Assembly: GCF_900155935.1 (NCBI RefSeq)
Contig: NZ_FTLW01000003.1
Span: 1-64,000, forward strand
DNA: 64,000 nt
Reading direction: 5' to 3'
From: Solilutibacter tolerans
Lineage (GTDB): Bacteria > Pseudomonadota > Gammaproteobacteria > Xanthomonadales > Xanthomonadaceae
In this document: positions 40,479 through 49,407 of the stretch, in pieces
How the letters are laid out: each line of letters begins with the position of its first letter
Position numbering within the stretch: position 1 is the stretch's first letter
The notes under the pieces: model-generated
Told to the model about the DNA's origin: nothing
Database searches by the model: none
The model's input: the letters and a program-made list of their open reading frames with translations, nothing else
Made by a program: the position numbers and the translations under genes

Positions 40479-42104
40479 TCAATGGGCGCTGGCGGCTTGC
40501 TTTCCGTCCACCGGTCGCAAGCGCAAGTCCTGGAAATCAAAACTGAAATCCGTCAAAGGGGATATTGGCTCCATCCGCATCTCGCGAATCTTGCCGTCTT
40601 GGTCCAAGCCGAAATTGACAAAGGCATCCGCATTCAACGACCGATCGTTCCAGCGCACGATGAAAGTATCGTGCTGCCAGTGTTCCATCCGCCCCGCCAG
40701 CTCACGCGTACGGGCGAACTGCATCGCCAGGCCTTTGCCGGATTGCGTGATCACCACATCGCCATACCAAGGATCGCGGTACGTCTTGGCATAGCCCGCC
40801 ATAGGCAATGAGGGTGTTGAGTTCTCAGCGCGCACAGCTTGATGCTTCTTCCAATCCTGATCGGCATCGTTGCTTGCCTTGGCCACTGCCTTGGCATACG
40901 CATCCACCCAGTCGTGGGCAGATTCGCCAAGCATCATGTCGAGCGCCGAATAGGTCACGGCGTTGAATGCGGCCCCGACCTCCTGATTGGTGAGCACGAC
41001 AACGCCAATATTGCTCCCCGGCACCAAGGTGAGTCTCGATACCATGCCCGGCCAACCACCGGTATGCCAGACCACGCGATGGCCGCGGTAGTCGGAGAGC
41101 ATCCAGCCCTGGCCATAACCCAGAAAGTTGGGGACGGCGGGCTCAAGTTCGGCAATTGAAGGCCTGGACACCGGAATCGGGGTCAACATCGTCCACATCT
41201 CGCGCTGGCGCTTTTCGGGGAACAGCCGCCCGCCGTCAGGGAGGGCACCGGACGCCAACTGGGTGTTCATCCACTTCGCCATGTCGTGCACGCTGCTGTA
41301 CAAGCCACCAGCGCCTGACACGTTGCGCCAGGTCAACGTACCGACCGGCTTGAGATCCTTGAAGTCCTGCTTGGCATGGCCTGTGGCCGTGTTGTCACTG
41401 GCGACCAAATCATCGGCGTTGTAACGCGTCTCGCCCATTTTTAGCGGGGTGAAGATGCGCGTCTGCAGGAATTGTTTGAAATCCATACCGCTCGCCGCCT
41501 CGATCACCAACTGCGCAACCCCGAACAGGATGTTGTCGTAGGCGTATTGCCCACGGAACTGGCCGGTAAGCGGCACATCCTTGAGTCGCTCGGCGACCTC
41601 ACGGGTGGTGTAGTCGGTGGTGGGCCAATACAGCAAATCCCCTGCCCCAAGCGATAAGCCGCTGCGATGCGAAAGCAGATCGCGGATGCGCATGTCGTGG
41701 GTGACATAGGGATCGGACATGCGAAACCAGGGCAAATGATCGATGACGCGATCATTCATGTCGAGCTTGCCGTCTTCGGCCAACATTTGCAGCGCCGTCG
41801 CGGTGAAAGCCTTGGTATTGCTTGCGATGGCGAACATCGTGTGTGCATCGACCTTGTCAGGCTTGCCGACCTCGCGCAGGCCATAGCCGCGCTCCAGCAC
41901 TACCTGCCCGTCCTTGACGATCGCGACCGCGATGCCCGGGACATCAAATTGCTGGCGAACGGCTTCGACCCGCGCATCGAATGCGGCGAGGTCGTTGGCG
42001 GCGGGAAGCGTCTGCGCGGCTTGCGCAGGCGTGTCGGCCAGCGCGGGGTGGCCGAGGATGGAGACCAGCAGCAAGCCAGCCAACAGCGGACGAATCAGGG
42101 ACAT
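40479..42104 (-). CDS. Secreted serine hydrolase (class C beta-lactamase/penicillin-binding-like)
   Basis: 541 residues. A signal peptide (MSLIRPLLAGLLLVSILGHPALA) is followed by a beta-lactamase-fold domain with SxxK as SNTK, the YxN motif YDN, and HTG in the KTG position, then a C-terminal DUF3471-like barrel domain. Such proteins are D-aminopeptidases or esterases rather than true resistance enzymes. ATG 42104 has a GGAG site; the ORF extends to 42167. Confidence 0.88.
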   Translation of the reverse strand: MSLIRPLLAGLLLVSILGHPALADTPAQAAQTLPAANDLAAFDARVEAVRQQFDVPGIAVAIVKDGQVVLERGYGLREVGKPDKVDAHTMFAIASNTKAFTATALQMLAEDGKLDMNDRVIDHLPWFRMSDPYVTHDMRIRDLLSHRSGLSLGAGDLLYWPTTDYTTREVAERLKDVPLTGQFRGQYAYDNILFGVAQLVIEAASGMDFKQFLQTRIFTPLKMGETRYNADDLVASDNTATGHAKQDFKDLKPVGTLTWRNVSGAGGLYSSVHDMAKWMNTQLASGALPDGGRLFPEKRQREMWTMLTPIPVSRPSIAELEPAVPNFLGYGQGWMLSDYRGHRVVWHTGGWPGMVSRLTLVPGSNIGVVVLTNQEVGAAFNAVTYSALDMMLGESAHDWVDAYAKAVAKASNDADQDWKKHQAVRAENSTPSLPMAGYAKTYRDPWYGDVVITQSGKGLAMQFARTRELAGRMEHWQHDTFIVRWNDRSLNADAFVNFGLDQDGKIREMRMEPISPLTDFSFDFQDLRLRPVDGKQAASAH

Positions 42105-42163
42105 ACACACTCCGGGGGAAGCGAGCACATCATAGTACCCGCTTGGGGATTGTGTGACGCCCC

Positions 42164-44569
42164 TCACGCCTCCGTCGAGGCGCTGTGCTTCTCGCCACGG
42201 CGGACCGTGGACAGGAAGGCGGCCAAAGGCTCCGGCCGGTGCAAGCCAAAGCCTTGCATGTAGTCGGCGCCGAGCGCGCTAATGCGCTCTGCATCTTCCG
42301 GACGCTCGACCCATTCGATGACGGTATGTTTGCCCAACACGTGGCTCATTTGGCAGATGGAGCGAATCAATACCTCGCTGCTGGCATCGCGGTCGATGTC
42401 GCGCACGAAGCTGCCATCGATTTTCACGATGTCCACCGGAAGCACTCGCAGTTGCGAGAAGGAGGACTGACCGGTCCCAAAATCATCCAAGGCCACCTTG
42501 CAGCCGCGCTGGCGTGCCATGTCCATGAAGGCGGTGGCCTGCTCAAGATTGGCCATCACGCCACTTTCAGTGATCTCGAAGCAGAACATCGTCGCAAGCT
42601 CGGGGGCGTTATCCAGAAGTTGGCGGACATACAGTGCGAAATCCGGATCGCCGACCGAGCTCCCCGACAGGTTCACGTAAAGCACCATTTCACCCCCACC
42701 GGAAGCAAGGTGCTCGCGCATTGCATCCATCGCCATCAGCACTACCTGGCGATCAATATCCATCGTAAGCCCATACATTTCCGCCACAGGCAGAAAGCGA
42801 TCCGGCGCAACCAGCTTGTCTTCACTGTCACGCAAGCGCAGCAGGATTTCTGCTTGCCTGATTGCATCCCCGGCCTTGCAAGGATCGATGCGCTGGGCTT
42901 GCAGCTCGAATCGGCCTGCTCCCATTGCTGCACGAATTTCCGTCGCCCATTCCGCGGTACTGCGCCGCCCATCTCCGGTTTCTTCTTCGCGCATGAGCAG
43001 GCGCACGCGATTGCGGCCGGCCTGTTTCGCGCGCTCGCAAGCGGCCACTGCCGCGGCCAGCACTTCGCTTGCGCTGGTGTACAGGCGATCCACGGACACC
43101 ACGCCAATGGAGTTGGTTGGCGTCATCATGCTGTCCGCCAATTCCTGGTCGGGTTGTGAAAGCGCCTCGGCGACGCGCGCGGCAAAGGCCATCGCATCAC
43201 CCGAGTCCATGCCGGGCAACAACATCACGAATTGGTCGCCACCTAGGCGTCCCGCCTCGCCAATGCGGCCCATGGCGTCATGCAAGCGATGCGCAATGAC
43301 CTGGAGGATGCGATCGCCCACGCGTAGCCCGACGCTTTCATTGATGTAGCGAAAGTGATCGAGATCGATCAGACACACGGAAAGATGCTTGATCCGGTCT
43401 TCCTTGAGTTCGTGCAACGCATGCCCGATGCGTCGCAACAGCTCGCCGCGATTGAGCAAGCCCGTTAGATCGTCGTAACGGGCTTGCCTGGCCAGCTCGG
43501 CGCGCATCGCATGTGCTTCGGTGACATCCTCGATCATGGCGAATCGCATGCTGGATGCGTCATCGCCTTCACTGCGCGCCACCGGTGTCATCGTTACCCG
43601 CACGACTTCCTGCCGCCCGTCTGCGGTCAACAACAGGTATTGATCGCCGTCGCTGATTGCGGCGTCCGCTTCCTGTCCGTGCATCGCCTTCATGAAACGC
43701 GCTTGGTCTCGATAGACGATGAAATCCTGAAGCTTGTGTTCCAGCGATGCCAGCGTGGCCAAACCAAGGATCCGAGACGCGGCGGAATTCGCGTAACGAA
43801 TACGTCCTTCATTTGTCAGCTGGAGCATCCCGACATTGGCTTGCTCGAAGGAGGCACGCAGCCAGCCCTCGCTGCTACGAATGCGTGAAATGAAGCGGCG
43901 CAGTACGTACATGAACAACACGACGAAGCCCGTGAAGAGCAGGACGGAAATCACCACAAGTGCCGCACGCAGCATTCTCAAGCCAGAAATCAATGCGCTG
44001 GAAAACTGCCAGAAGGAGTCATCAATGCGTGCCTGAATCTCGGCAATCTCATTGCGATACGCATTTGTCCGGGCACGCGTGAGGCCTTTCGTCTCAACAT
44101 CCTTCTGGATCTCTTTTCCTATCGCGACCAGCCGGTCCAAGTCGGGCTCGACCTTCAGCCAGACGCCGACGGCATCCCGGATGTTTGACCAATTGCCCAT
44201 CCGCAGATACACCCAAGCCATGCCGTCGATGTCTCGATCATCGATGCCGACTGCTTTCAACCCATGATGTATGCCTGCCTTGTCAACCGGGTCCTTCTCT
44301 GCGGCCAGTCGCGCTTGTCGCGCACCCATCGGCACGCGCATGGCGTACTCAGCTTGCCGCAGGAAGGTTTCATCGCCCGTGCTGGCGTACGCGTCCAGCG
44401 CACTGGCCATCTGGCCTTCAGCCTGCACCCAACGATGGTGCGCATACAACCAAAATTGCAGGCTGGTTTGCAAACGGAGCACGCCCAACAGCAAGCCGAC
44501 CAACAGGACGCCACCACCAATAAGGGCGATGGCCTGCAAGGTCAAACCACGGTCGTAACTGCTGCGCAT
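42164..44569 (-). CDS. Membrane-bound PAS-GGDEF-EAL c-di-GMP protein
   Basis: 801 residues. Two membrane segments (about 12-30 and 200-223) enclose a periplasmic helical sensor, then come a PAS domain (about 235-355), GGDEF (about 360-525) and EAL (about 545-785). The GGDEF signature is GGDQF (443-447) with the Glu replaced, which suggests weak or no cyclase activity. The EAL part keeps ExLxR (EILLR, 574-578), FEITES, DDFGTG and VKIDG, so phosphodiesterase activity is likely. Its sensor ligand is unknown. Confidence 0.92.
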   Translation of the reverse strand: MRSSYDRGLTLQAIALIGGGVLLVGLLLGVLRLQTSLQFWLYAHHRWVQAEGQMASALDAYASTGDETFLRQAEYAMRVPMGARQARLAAEKDPVDKAGIHHGLKAVGIDDRDIDGMAWVYLRMGNWSNIRDAVGVWLKVEPDLDRLVAIGKEIQKDVETKGLTRARTNAYRNEIAEIQARIDDSFWQFSSALISGLRMLRAALVVISVLLFTGFVVLFMYVLRRFISRIRSSEGWLRASFEQANVGMLQLTNEGRIRYANSAASRILGLATLASLEHKLQDFIVYRDQARFMKAMHGQEADAAISDGDQYLLLTADGRQEVVRVTMTPVARSEGDDASSMRFAMIEDVTEAHAMRAELARQARYDDLTGLLNRGELLRRIGHALHELKEDRIKHLSVCLIDLDHFRYINESVGLRVGDRILQVIAHRLHDAMGRIGEAGRLGGDQFVMLLPGMDSGDAMAFAARVAEALSQPDQELADSMMTPTNSIGVVSVDRLYTSASEVLAAAVAACERAKQAGRNRVRLLMREEETGDGRRSTAEWATEIRAAMGAGRFELQAQRIDPCKAGDAIRQAEILLRLRDSEDKLVAPDRFLPVAEMYGLTMDIDRQVVLMAMDAMREHLASGGGEMVLYVNLSGSSVGDPDFALYVRQLLDNAPELATMFCFEITESGVMANLEQATAFMDMARQRGCKVALDDFGTGQSSFSQLRVLPVDIVKIDGSFVRDIDRDASSEVLIRSICQMSHVLGKHTVIEWVERPEDAERISALGADYMQGFGLHRPEPLAAFLSTVRRGEKHSASTEA

Positions 44570-44849
44570 TCCCTGTCCCGTGCCGGATCATGATGAACGA
44601 TGGCTGCCAGTGCTACTGATCAGCCCGAGGCGCACGGGGGCTTACGCCATAGGCAATCTTAACCCCAGTCTGCAATGAATACCTGTCTGCAATTTGTGAC
44701 TGACATCGGCGTCGTCCATGACGCGAGCGTTGAGGTTTTTTGCATTAGAAACCGGTGCCTCTACCGGCTTCTGCAATGCCACTGCGAAGGCCAACGATGC
44801 CGGAATTGGCATGCAAGCCGTAGCAGATCATAAATATTCAATAAAACGG
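44570..44849. other. Intergenic region between GGDEF-EAL and ArsR, nothing else recognised
   Basis: About 280 bases between divergent genes. There is no convincing ORF (the ATG-less reading open from 44718 has no coding character). The right end becomes AT-rich and leads into the ArsR promoter. The promoter of the GGDEF-EAL gene should be here, but I could not place it. Confidence 0.5.
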
Positions 44850-44894
44850 TTGACAATTACCTCGATCAACCATATGTTCAACCATATGGTTGAA
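44850..44894 (+). promoter_or_regulatory. Promoter and palindromic operator of the ArsR/SRPBCC operon
   Basis: TTGACA (44850-44855), a 17-nt spacer and TATGTT (44873-44878). An 18-bp perfect palindrome TTCAACCATATGGTTGAA (44877-44894) overlaps the -10 and contains the ATG at its centre. A degenerate copy (TCAACCATATGTTCA) lies just upstream. The layout predicts autorepression by the ArsR protein. Confidence 0.75.
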
Positions 44895-45272
44895 TTAAAT
44901 CCCGCCGTACTCAACGATCTATTCCGTGCCCTGGCTGATCCGACACGGCGAGCCATGCTGCAGGACATGGCCAATGGGCCGCGTACCGTGGGCGAGCTAG
45001 CGGCGCCATACGCGATTTCACTGGCAGCCGCCTCAAAACACATTCAGACACTCGAGCACGCTGGCCTCGTCCGCCGCCAGATCAACGGGCGCGTGCACAC
45101 TTGTCGGCTGGATGCTGGCCCGCTGCATCTGGGTGCCGAATGGCTCGCTCATTACGAACGTTTCTGGACTGACAGGCTTGATGTCCTGGAAGCCATTCTC
45201 CAGGCCGAAGACAGCACCAAAGCTGCACCGAAGGCTTCCCGCAAATCCCGCACCCCACGGAGGAACCCATGA
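44886..45272 (+). CDS. ArsR-family (SdpR-like) repressor
   Basis: 128 residues with the ArsR winged helix (LFRALADPTRRAMLQDMANGPRTVGELAAPYAISLAAASKHIQTLEHAGLVRRQINGRVHTCRL). No metal-site Cys motif of ArsR/SmtB is seen. The ATG at 44886 lies 7 bases after the -10 element, inside an operator palindrome and without a Shine-Dalgarno sequence, so a leaderless mRNA is likely. The stop overlaps the SRPBCC gene (ATGA), a frequent ArsR partner. Confidence 0.9.
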   Translation: MVELNPAVLNDLFRALADPTRRAMLQDMANGPRTVGELAAPYAISLAAASKHIQTLEHAGLVRRQINGRVHTCRLDAGPLHLGAEWLAHYERFWTDRLDVLEAILQAEDSTKAAPKASRKSRTPRRNP

Positions 45273-45814
45273 GCACTGATATCCGACGCTCACGCAGCGA
45301 AAGCGATTACGCCACGGTCATCGCGCCACGCGACGTGCGCCTGCAACGCCTGTTGCTAGGCCCGATCGAACGCATCTGGACCTATCTGACCGAAAGCGAA
45401 TTGCGTCGCCAATGGCTGGCTTCGGGCGATATGCAAGCCGAAGCAGGCACGATGTTCACCCTGACTTGGCGCAACGATGAGCTCACCGACCCGCCTGGCA
45501 CCCGACCGGATGGTTTCAGCGGCGGCGCGCAAAGCATGGACAGCACGATGGTCGAGTACGACCCGCCACATCGGCTCGCTTTCACCTGGGGTGATGGCGG
45601 CGTTGCCTTTGACCTCGAAAGCAAGGGCGATCAGGTCCTACTGACCGTGACCCATCGCGGCATCTCCGATCGCACCAACATGCTGATGATTGGTGCCGGC
45701 TGGCATCAACATCTGGACACGCTGGTCGCACACACTAACGGCACCCGGCCCCTGCCCTTTTGGGATGGCTGGACGCAATTGCGAGCCGAATATGACGAGG
45801 TGATCCCGGCCTAA
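45269..45814 (+). CDS. SRPBCC/AHSA1 domain protein
   Basis: 181 residues of the START-like SRPBCC fold: LQRLLLGPIERIWTYLTESELRRQWLASGDM and ending in a Trp-rich helix (GAGWHQHLDTLVAH, GWTQLRAEYDEV). Proteins paired with ArsR regulators often bind a hydrophobic ligand. It is translationally coupled to the repressor and probably under its control. The ligand is unknown. Confidence 0.88.
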   Translation: MSTDIRRSRSESDYATVIAPRDVRLQRLLLGPIERIWTYLTESELRRQWLASGDMQAEAGTMFTLTWRNDELTDPPGTRPDGFSGGAQSMDSTMVEYDPPHRLAFTWGDGGVAFDLESKGDQVLLTVTHRGISDRTNMLMIGAGWHQHLDTLVAHTNGTRPLPFWDGWTQLRAEYDEVIPA

Positions 45815-45835
45815 GGTCCGAAGAAGCAGCAGATT

Positions 45836-45862
45836 GGCGGAACCCACGGCGCAGGTTCCGCC
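45836..45862. terminator. Hairpin between convergent SRPBCC and hutU genes
   Basis: GGCGGAACC (45836-45844) pairs perfectly with GGTTCCGCC (45854-45862) across a 9-nt loop. It lies between two stop codons. No T-run follows, so it may be a Rho-linked or 3'-protecting structure. Confidence 0.5.
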
Positions 45863-45868
45863 GCAACA

Positions 45869-47554
45869 TCACAACATCGGCAGCTTTAGGCCCTGTTCCT
45901 TGGCGCAGGCTTTGGCGATGTCGTATCCCGCATCGGCATGACGCATCACGCCCGTACCCGGGTCGTTCCACAACACACGAGCGATGCGCTTGTCGGCCTC
46001 GATGCTGCCATCGCAAACAATCACGACGCCGCTGTGCTGCGAATACCCCATACCCACGCCGCCGCCATGGTGAAGGCTGACCCAGGTCGCGCCGCCAGCC
46101 ACGTTCAGCATCGCGTTGAGCAGCGGCCAATCAGAGACCGCATCGCTGCCGTCCTGCATCGCTTCGGTCTCGCGGTTGGGCGATGCAACCGAGCCGCTGT
46201 CCAGATGATCGCGACCGATCACCACCGGCGCCTTCAGCTCGCCATTGCGCACCATCTCGTTGAAGGCGAGGCCAAGCTTGTGGCGCAACCCGAGACCTAC
46301 CCAGCAGATGCGCGCTGGCAAGCCTTGGAAGCTGATGCGATCGCGCGCCATGTCCAGCCAGTTGTGCAGGTGCTCATCATCCGGAATCAGCTCCTTCACC
46401 TTGGCATCGGTCTTGTAGATGTCTTCCGGATCACCACTGAGCGCGACCCAGCGGAACGGCCCGATGCCGCGACAAAACAGCGGACGCACATAGGCCGGCA
46501 CGAAACCGGGGAAATCGAAGGCGTTTTCGCAGCCGACATCGAACGCCATCTGGCGGATGTTGTTGCCGTAATCGACGGTCGGGATGCCTTGTGCGTGGAA
46601 GGCCAGCATCGCCTCGACATGCACGCGCATCGATTGCTTGGACGCGTCGCGCACCTTTTCGGGATTCGTTTTTTGTTCCTCCAGCCACTGATCGACGGTC
46701 CAGCCGATCGGCAGGTAACCATGCACGGGATCATGCGCGCTGGTCTGGTCGGTCACGCAATCCGGGCGCACGCCGCGCCTGACCAGCTCCGGCAGGAGCT
46801 CCGCCGCGTTGCCGAGCAGTGCGATGGATTTGGCTTCGCCTGCCGCCGTGTATTTGGCGATACGTGCCAAAGCGTCGTCCAGATCGGTGGCCTGCTCGTC
46901 GACATAACGCGTCTTCAGGCGGAAGTCGATGCTGCTCTGGCGGCATTCGATATTCAGGCTGCATGCACCGGCTAGCGAAGCGGCCAGCGGCTGCGCGCCA
47001 CCCATGCCACCCAGGCCGGCGGTCAGGATCCACTTGCCTTTCAAGCTGCCGCCGTAATGTTGGCGGCCCATCTCGACGAACGTCTCGTAGGTACCCTGCA
47101 CGATGCCCTGGCTACCGATGTAGATCCAGCTGCCGGCGGTCATCTGGCCGTACATCATCAGGCCTTTCTTATCGAGCTCGTTGAAGTGCTCCCAAGTCGC
47201 CCAATGCGGCACCAGGTTGGAGTTGGCGATGAGAACACGCGGCGCATCGGCATGGGTGGGAAAAACTCCAACCGGCTTGCCCGACTGCACCAAGAGGGTT
47301 TCGTCATCGCCCAAGGTCTTGAGCGTTTCAAGGATCTTGTCGTAGCTGGCCCAATCACGTGCCGCGCGACCGATGCCGCCATACACCACCAACGATGTCG
47401 GATCTTCCGCGACCTCTGCATCCAGATTGTTCTGCAGCATGCGGAACGGCGCTTCGGTCAGCCAGCTGCGACAATTGAGCGTGTTGCCGCGCGGCGCGCG
47501 GATGCTGCGGGAAGGGTCATGGCGGGACTGCTGCGACATCGTGAAGGCATCCAT
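45869..47554 (-). CDS. hutU: Urocanate hydratase
   Basis: 561 residues. HutU adds water to urocanate in histidine degradation and uses bound NAD+ as an electrophile. Signatures: [50 protein letters not shown], and [13 protein letters not shown] near the end. The start is ATG 47554 or ATG 47539; neither has a clear ribosome site. No histidine ammonia-lyase (hutH) is adjacent. Confidence 0.96.
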   Translation of the reverse strand: MDAFTMSQQSRHDPSRSIRAPRGNTLNCRSWLTEAPFRMLQNNLDAEVAEDPTSLVVYGGIGRAARDWASYDKILETLKTLGDDETLLVQSGKPVGVFPTHADAPRVLIANSNLVPHWATWEHFNELDKKGLMMYGQMTAGSWIYIGSQGIVQGTYETFVEMGRQHYGGSLKGKWILTAGLGGMGGAQPLAASLAGACSLNIECRQSSIDFRLKTRYVDEQATDLDDALARIAKYTAAGEAKSIALLGNAAELLPELVRRGVRPDCVTDQTSAHDPVHGYLPIGWTVDQWLEEQKTNPEKVRDASKQSMRVHVEAMLAFHAQGIPTVDYGNNIRQMAFDVGCENAFDFPGFVPAYVRPLFCRGIGPFRWVALSGDPEDIYKTDAKVKELIPDDEHLHNWLDMARDRISFQGLPARICWVGLGLRHKLGLAFNEMVRNGELKAPVVIGRDHLDSGSVASPNRETEAMQDGSDAVSDWPLLNAMLNVAGGATWVSLHHGGGVGMGYSQHSGVVIVCDGSIEADKRIARVLWNDPGTGVMRHADAGYDIAKACAKEQGLKLPML

Positions 47555-47640
47555 AACGAATACAAGCCACCATTATCGCAGCTTGGCCAGCTTCCCCCCA
47601 TTCGAGCCCGTGCGGTTTTCGTATCGCCACAAACCAATGA

Positions 47641-47982
47641 TCAGAACACGCTCGGATCCAGCATCCGCAAGGCATCCAGCGCACTACTCGCACCCGTGCG
47701 TTCGAGATCATCCCTCGACCATGCCCGCCCGGACGCTGGTGCGCAGCCGGGCTTCTTGGGTGCCTTGGACGGGCGGGATAGCTCCCGCTGGTTGCGAGAC
47801 GCCGTGACCAGCGAGCCCGTGTAACGCAGGCAGTGGTGATCACTCAGGGGCGATTCGGCCGGAAGCTCGGCAGCCTGTACTGCTTTCGGCTCCTGAATCG
47901 CCACCTTTTTATCCGGCTGCTGCGCCAGTGCGCTGCCGGCCATCAACATGCCGGCAAAGATCATCAGGTAGCAAGCTTTCAT
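47641..47982 (-). CDS. Small secreted protein with a TonB-plug-like C-terminus
   Basis: 113 residues. A signal peptide (MKACYLMIFAGMLMAGSALA) precedes a charged region and two Cys (HHCLRYTG, PGCAPASGR) that could form a disulfide. The C-terminus RAWSRDDLERTGASSALDALRMLDPSVF matches the short RxDLERTGA-x-LxDALRxLxPS motif of TonB-receptor plug domains. ATG 47982 has AGGAG at 8 nt; earlier in-frame codons do not fit. The function is unknown; no barrel or TonB box is present. Confidence 0.68.
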   Translation of the reverse strand: MKACYLMIFAGMLMAGSALAQQPDKKVAIQEPKAVQAAELPAESPLSDHHCLRYTGSLVTASRNQRELSRPSKAPKKPGCAPASGRAWSRDDLERTGASSALDALRMLDPSVF

Positions 47983-48103
47983 GCGCATTCTCCTGACCGG
48001 GAGTTCCAATCTACGCCGGCGATCTCACTCCGTCCAAGCGCAGGGAATGTGATTCAGCGATGATTGAAATAGACCTGTCTCGCATACCGCCTAAAATCCT
48101 TGA

Positions 48104-49342
48104 ATGGTTTCGATGCGCTCACTTCAAATCTTGCTGGTCGCGGGGCTGACGCTGGTCCTGTGCGCCTGCGCTAGCAGGCCCGTCACTGCGTCACGAGCGC
48201 CGCTGCTCTTGATCTCGGTTGATGGCCTACGCCCTGGCGACATCACCCCCAACTCCATGCCAAACCTCTCGCAGCTGGCTACAACCGGGGTTCGCGCCGA
48301 GGGCATGCGGCCTTCTTACCCTTCGCTCACGTTCCCGAATCACTACACGCTCGTCACCGGTCTGCGTCCAGATCATCACGGCGTCACCCACAACAGCATG
48401 TGGGATGTCGAATTGGGCGAGTTCAGCGTTTCCAATCGCAACGCCGTCGGTGATGGGCGCTGGTGGGGAGGTGAACCGGTATGGATTGGTGCCGATAAGG
48501 CTGGCCTGCGTACCGCAGTGCTGTATTGGCCCGGAAGCGAAGCGGAAATTGGCGGCGTGCGCCCACATCGCTGGCAACCGTACGACGAAAGCACCAGCGA
48601 TGCCTGGCGCGCCAACACAGTGGCCAAGTGGCTGACCGAAGCCACATCGACCCGCCCCGATTTCGTCGCGATGTATTTCAACCGCGTCGACAGCGCATCG
48701 CATGACCATGGCCCAAACTCCGCCCAAGCGGATACTGCACGCCGCGAAATCGATAGCGCCATCGGTCAATTAGTCGGCCAACTGCAAGCCCGCAACATGT
48801 TCGAGCGCACCAACATCGTCATCGTCTCCGATCATGGATTTGCCGATGTGTCACCCGGCCACGCCATCGCGGTGGAGGACATGATCAGCATTCAAGCTGC
48901 GCGCGCCGACTCCACCGGTCAGGTGGTGACATTCGCGCCCAATGCCGGATTTGAAGCCGAAGCCCGACGGCGTCTGTTGGGGCGACACCATCATTACCAA
49001 TGCTGGAACAAAACCGAACTGCCGGCAGACTGGCACTACGGCACTCACCCCCGTGTTCCACCCATCGTGTGTCAGATGGATATGGGCTGGGACGCATTGC
49101 CACGCGATCAAGTCGCCCGTCGCATGACGGCCGGGCCGCGTGGCTCACATGGCTTCGACCCGGGCCTGCCACAGATGCGCGCCAGCTTCATTGCGCATGG
49201 CCCGGCGTTCAAGTCGGGCATGCAGTTACCTGTCTTTGACAATGTGGATGTCTATCCCTTGTTGATGAAACTGCTTCGCCTGAAACCCGCACCCAATGAC
49301 GGCAGCGCGCGGACATTCGATGCCGTGTTGAGCGGGCACTGA
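48104..49342 (+). CDS. NPP-type nucleotide pyrophosphatase/phosphodiesterase lipoprotein
   Basis: 412 residues of the alkaline phosphatase superfamily. A lipobox (VLCAC) near residue 20 suggests a lipoprotein. Zinc site features: LISVDGLRPGD, PSLTFPNHYTLVTGLRPDHHG (catalytic Thr in the SLTFPNH loop), YFNRVDSASHDHGPNS, and SDHGFADV with a late GSHGFDP. NPP enzymes cleave nucleotide or lysophospholipid phosphodiesters. ATG 48104 or 48113 could be the start. Confidence 0.9.
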   Translation: MVSMRSLQILLVAGLTLVLCACASRPVTASRAPLLLISVDGLRPGDITPNSMPNLSQLATTGVRAEGMRPSYPSLTFPNHYTLVTGLRPDHHGVTHNSMWDVELGEFSVSNRNAVGDGRWWGGEPVWIGADKAGLRTAVLYWPGSEAEIGGVRPHRWQPYDESTSDAWRANTVAKWLTEATSTRPDFVAMYFNRVDSASHDHGPNSAQADTARREIDSAIGQLVGQLQARNMFERTNIVIVSDHGFADVSPGHAIAVEDMISIQAARADSTGQVVTFAPNAGFEAEARRRLLGRHHHYQCWNKTELPADWHYGTHPRVPPIVCQMDMGWDALPRDQVARRMTAGPRGSHGFDPGLPQMRASFIAHGPAFKSGMQLPVFDNVDVYPLLMKLLRLKPAPNDGSARTFDAVLSGH

Positions 49343-49407
49343 ACCAACGCAACATCCATGTCCGAAAATGGCGAGTCACAAGCCTTGGGTAGTGCTAGCC
49401 TGCGTAC

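Noticed and set aside
44718-44885. Upstream extension of the ArsR frame
   Set aside because: It crosses a consensus promoter and operator and has no coding character; the ArsR fold begins after 44886.
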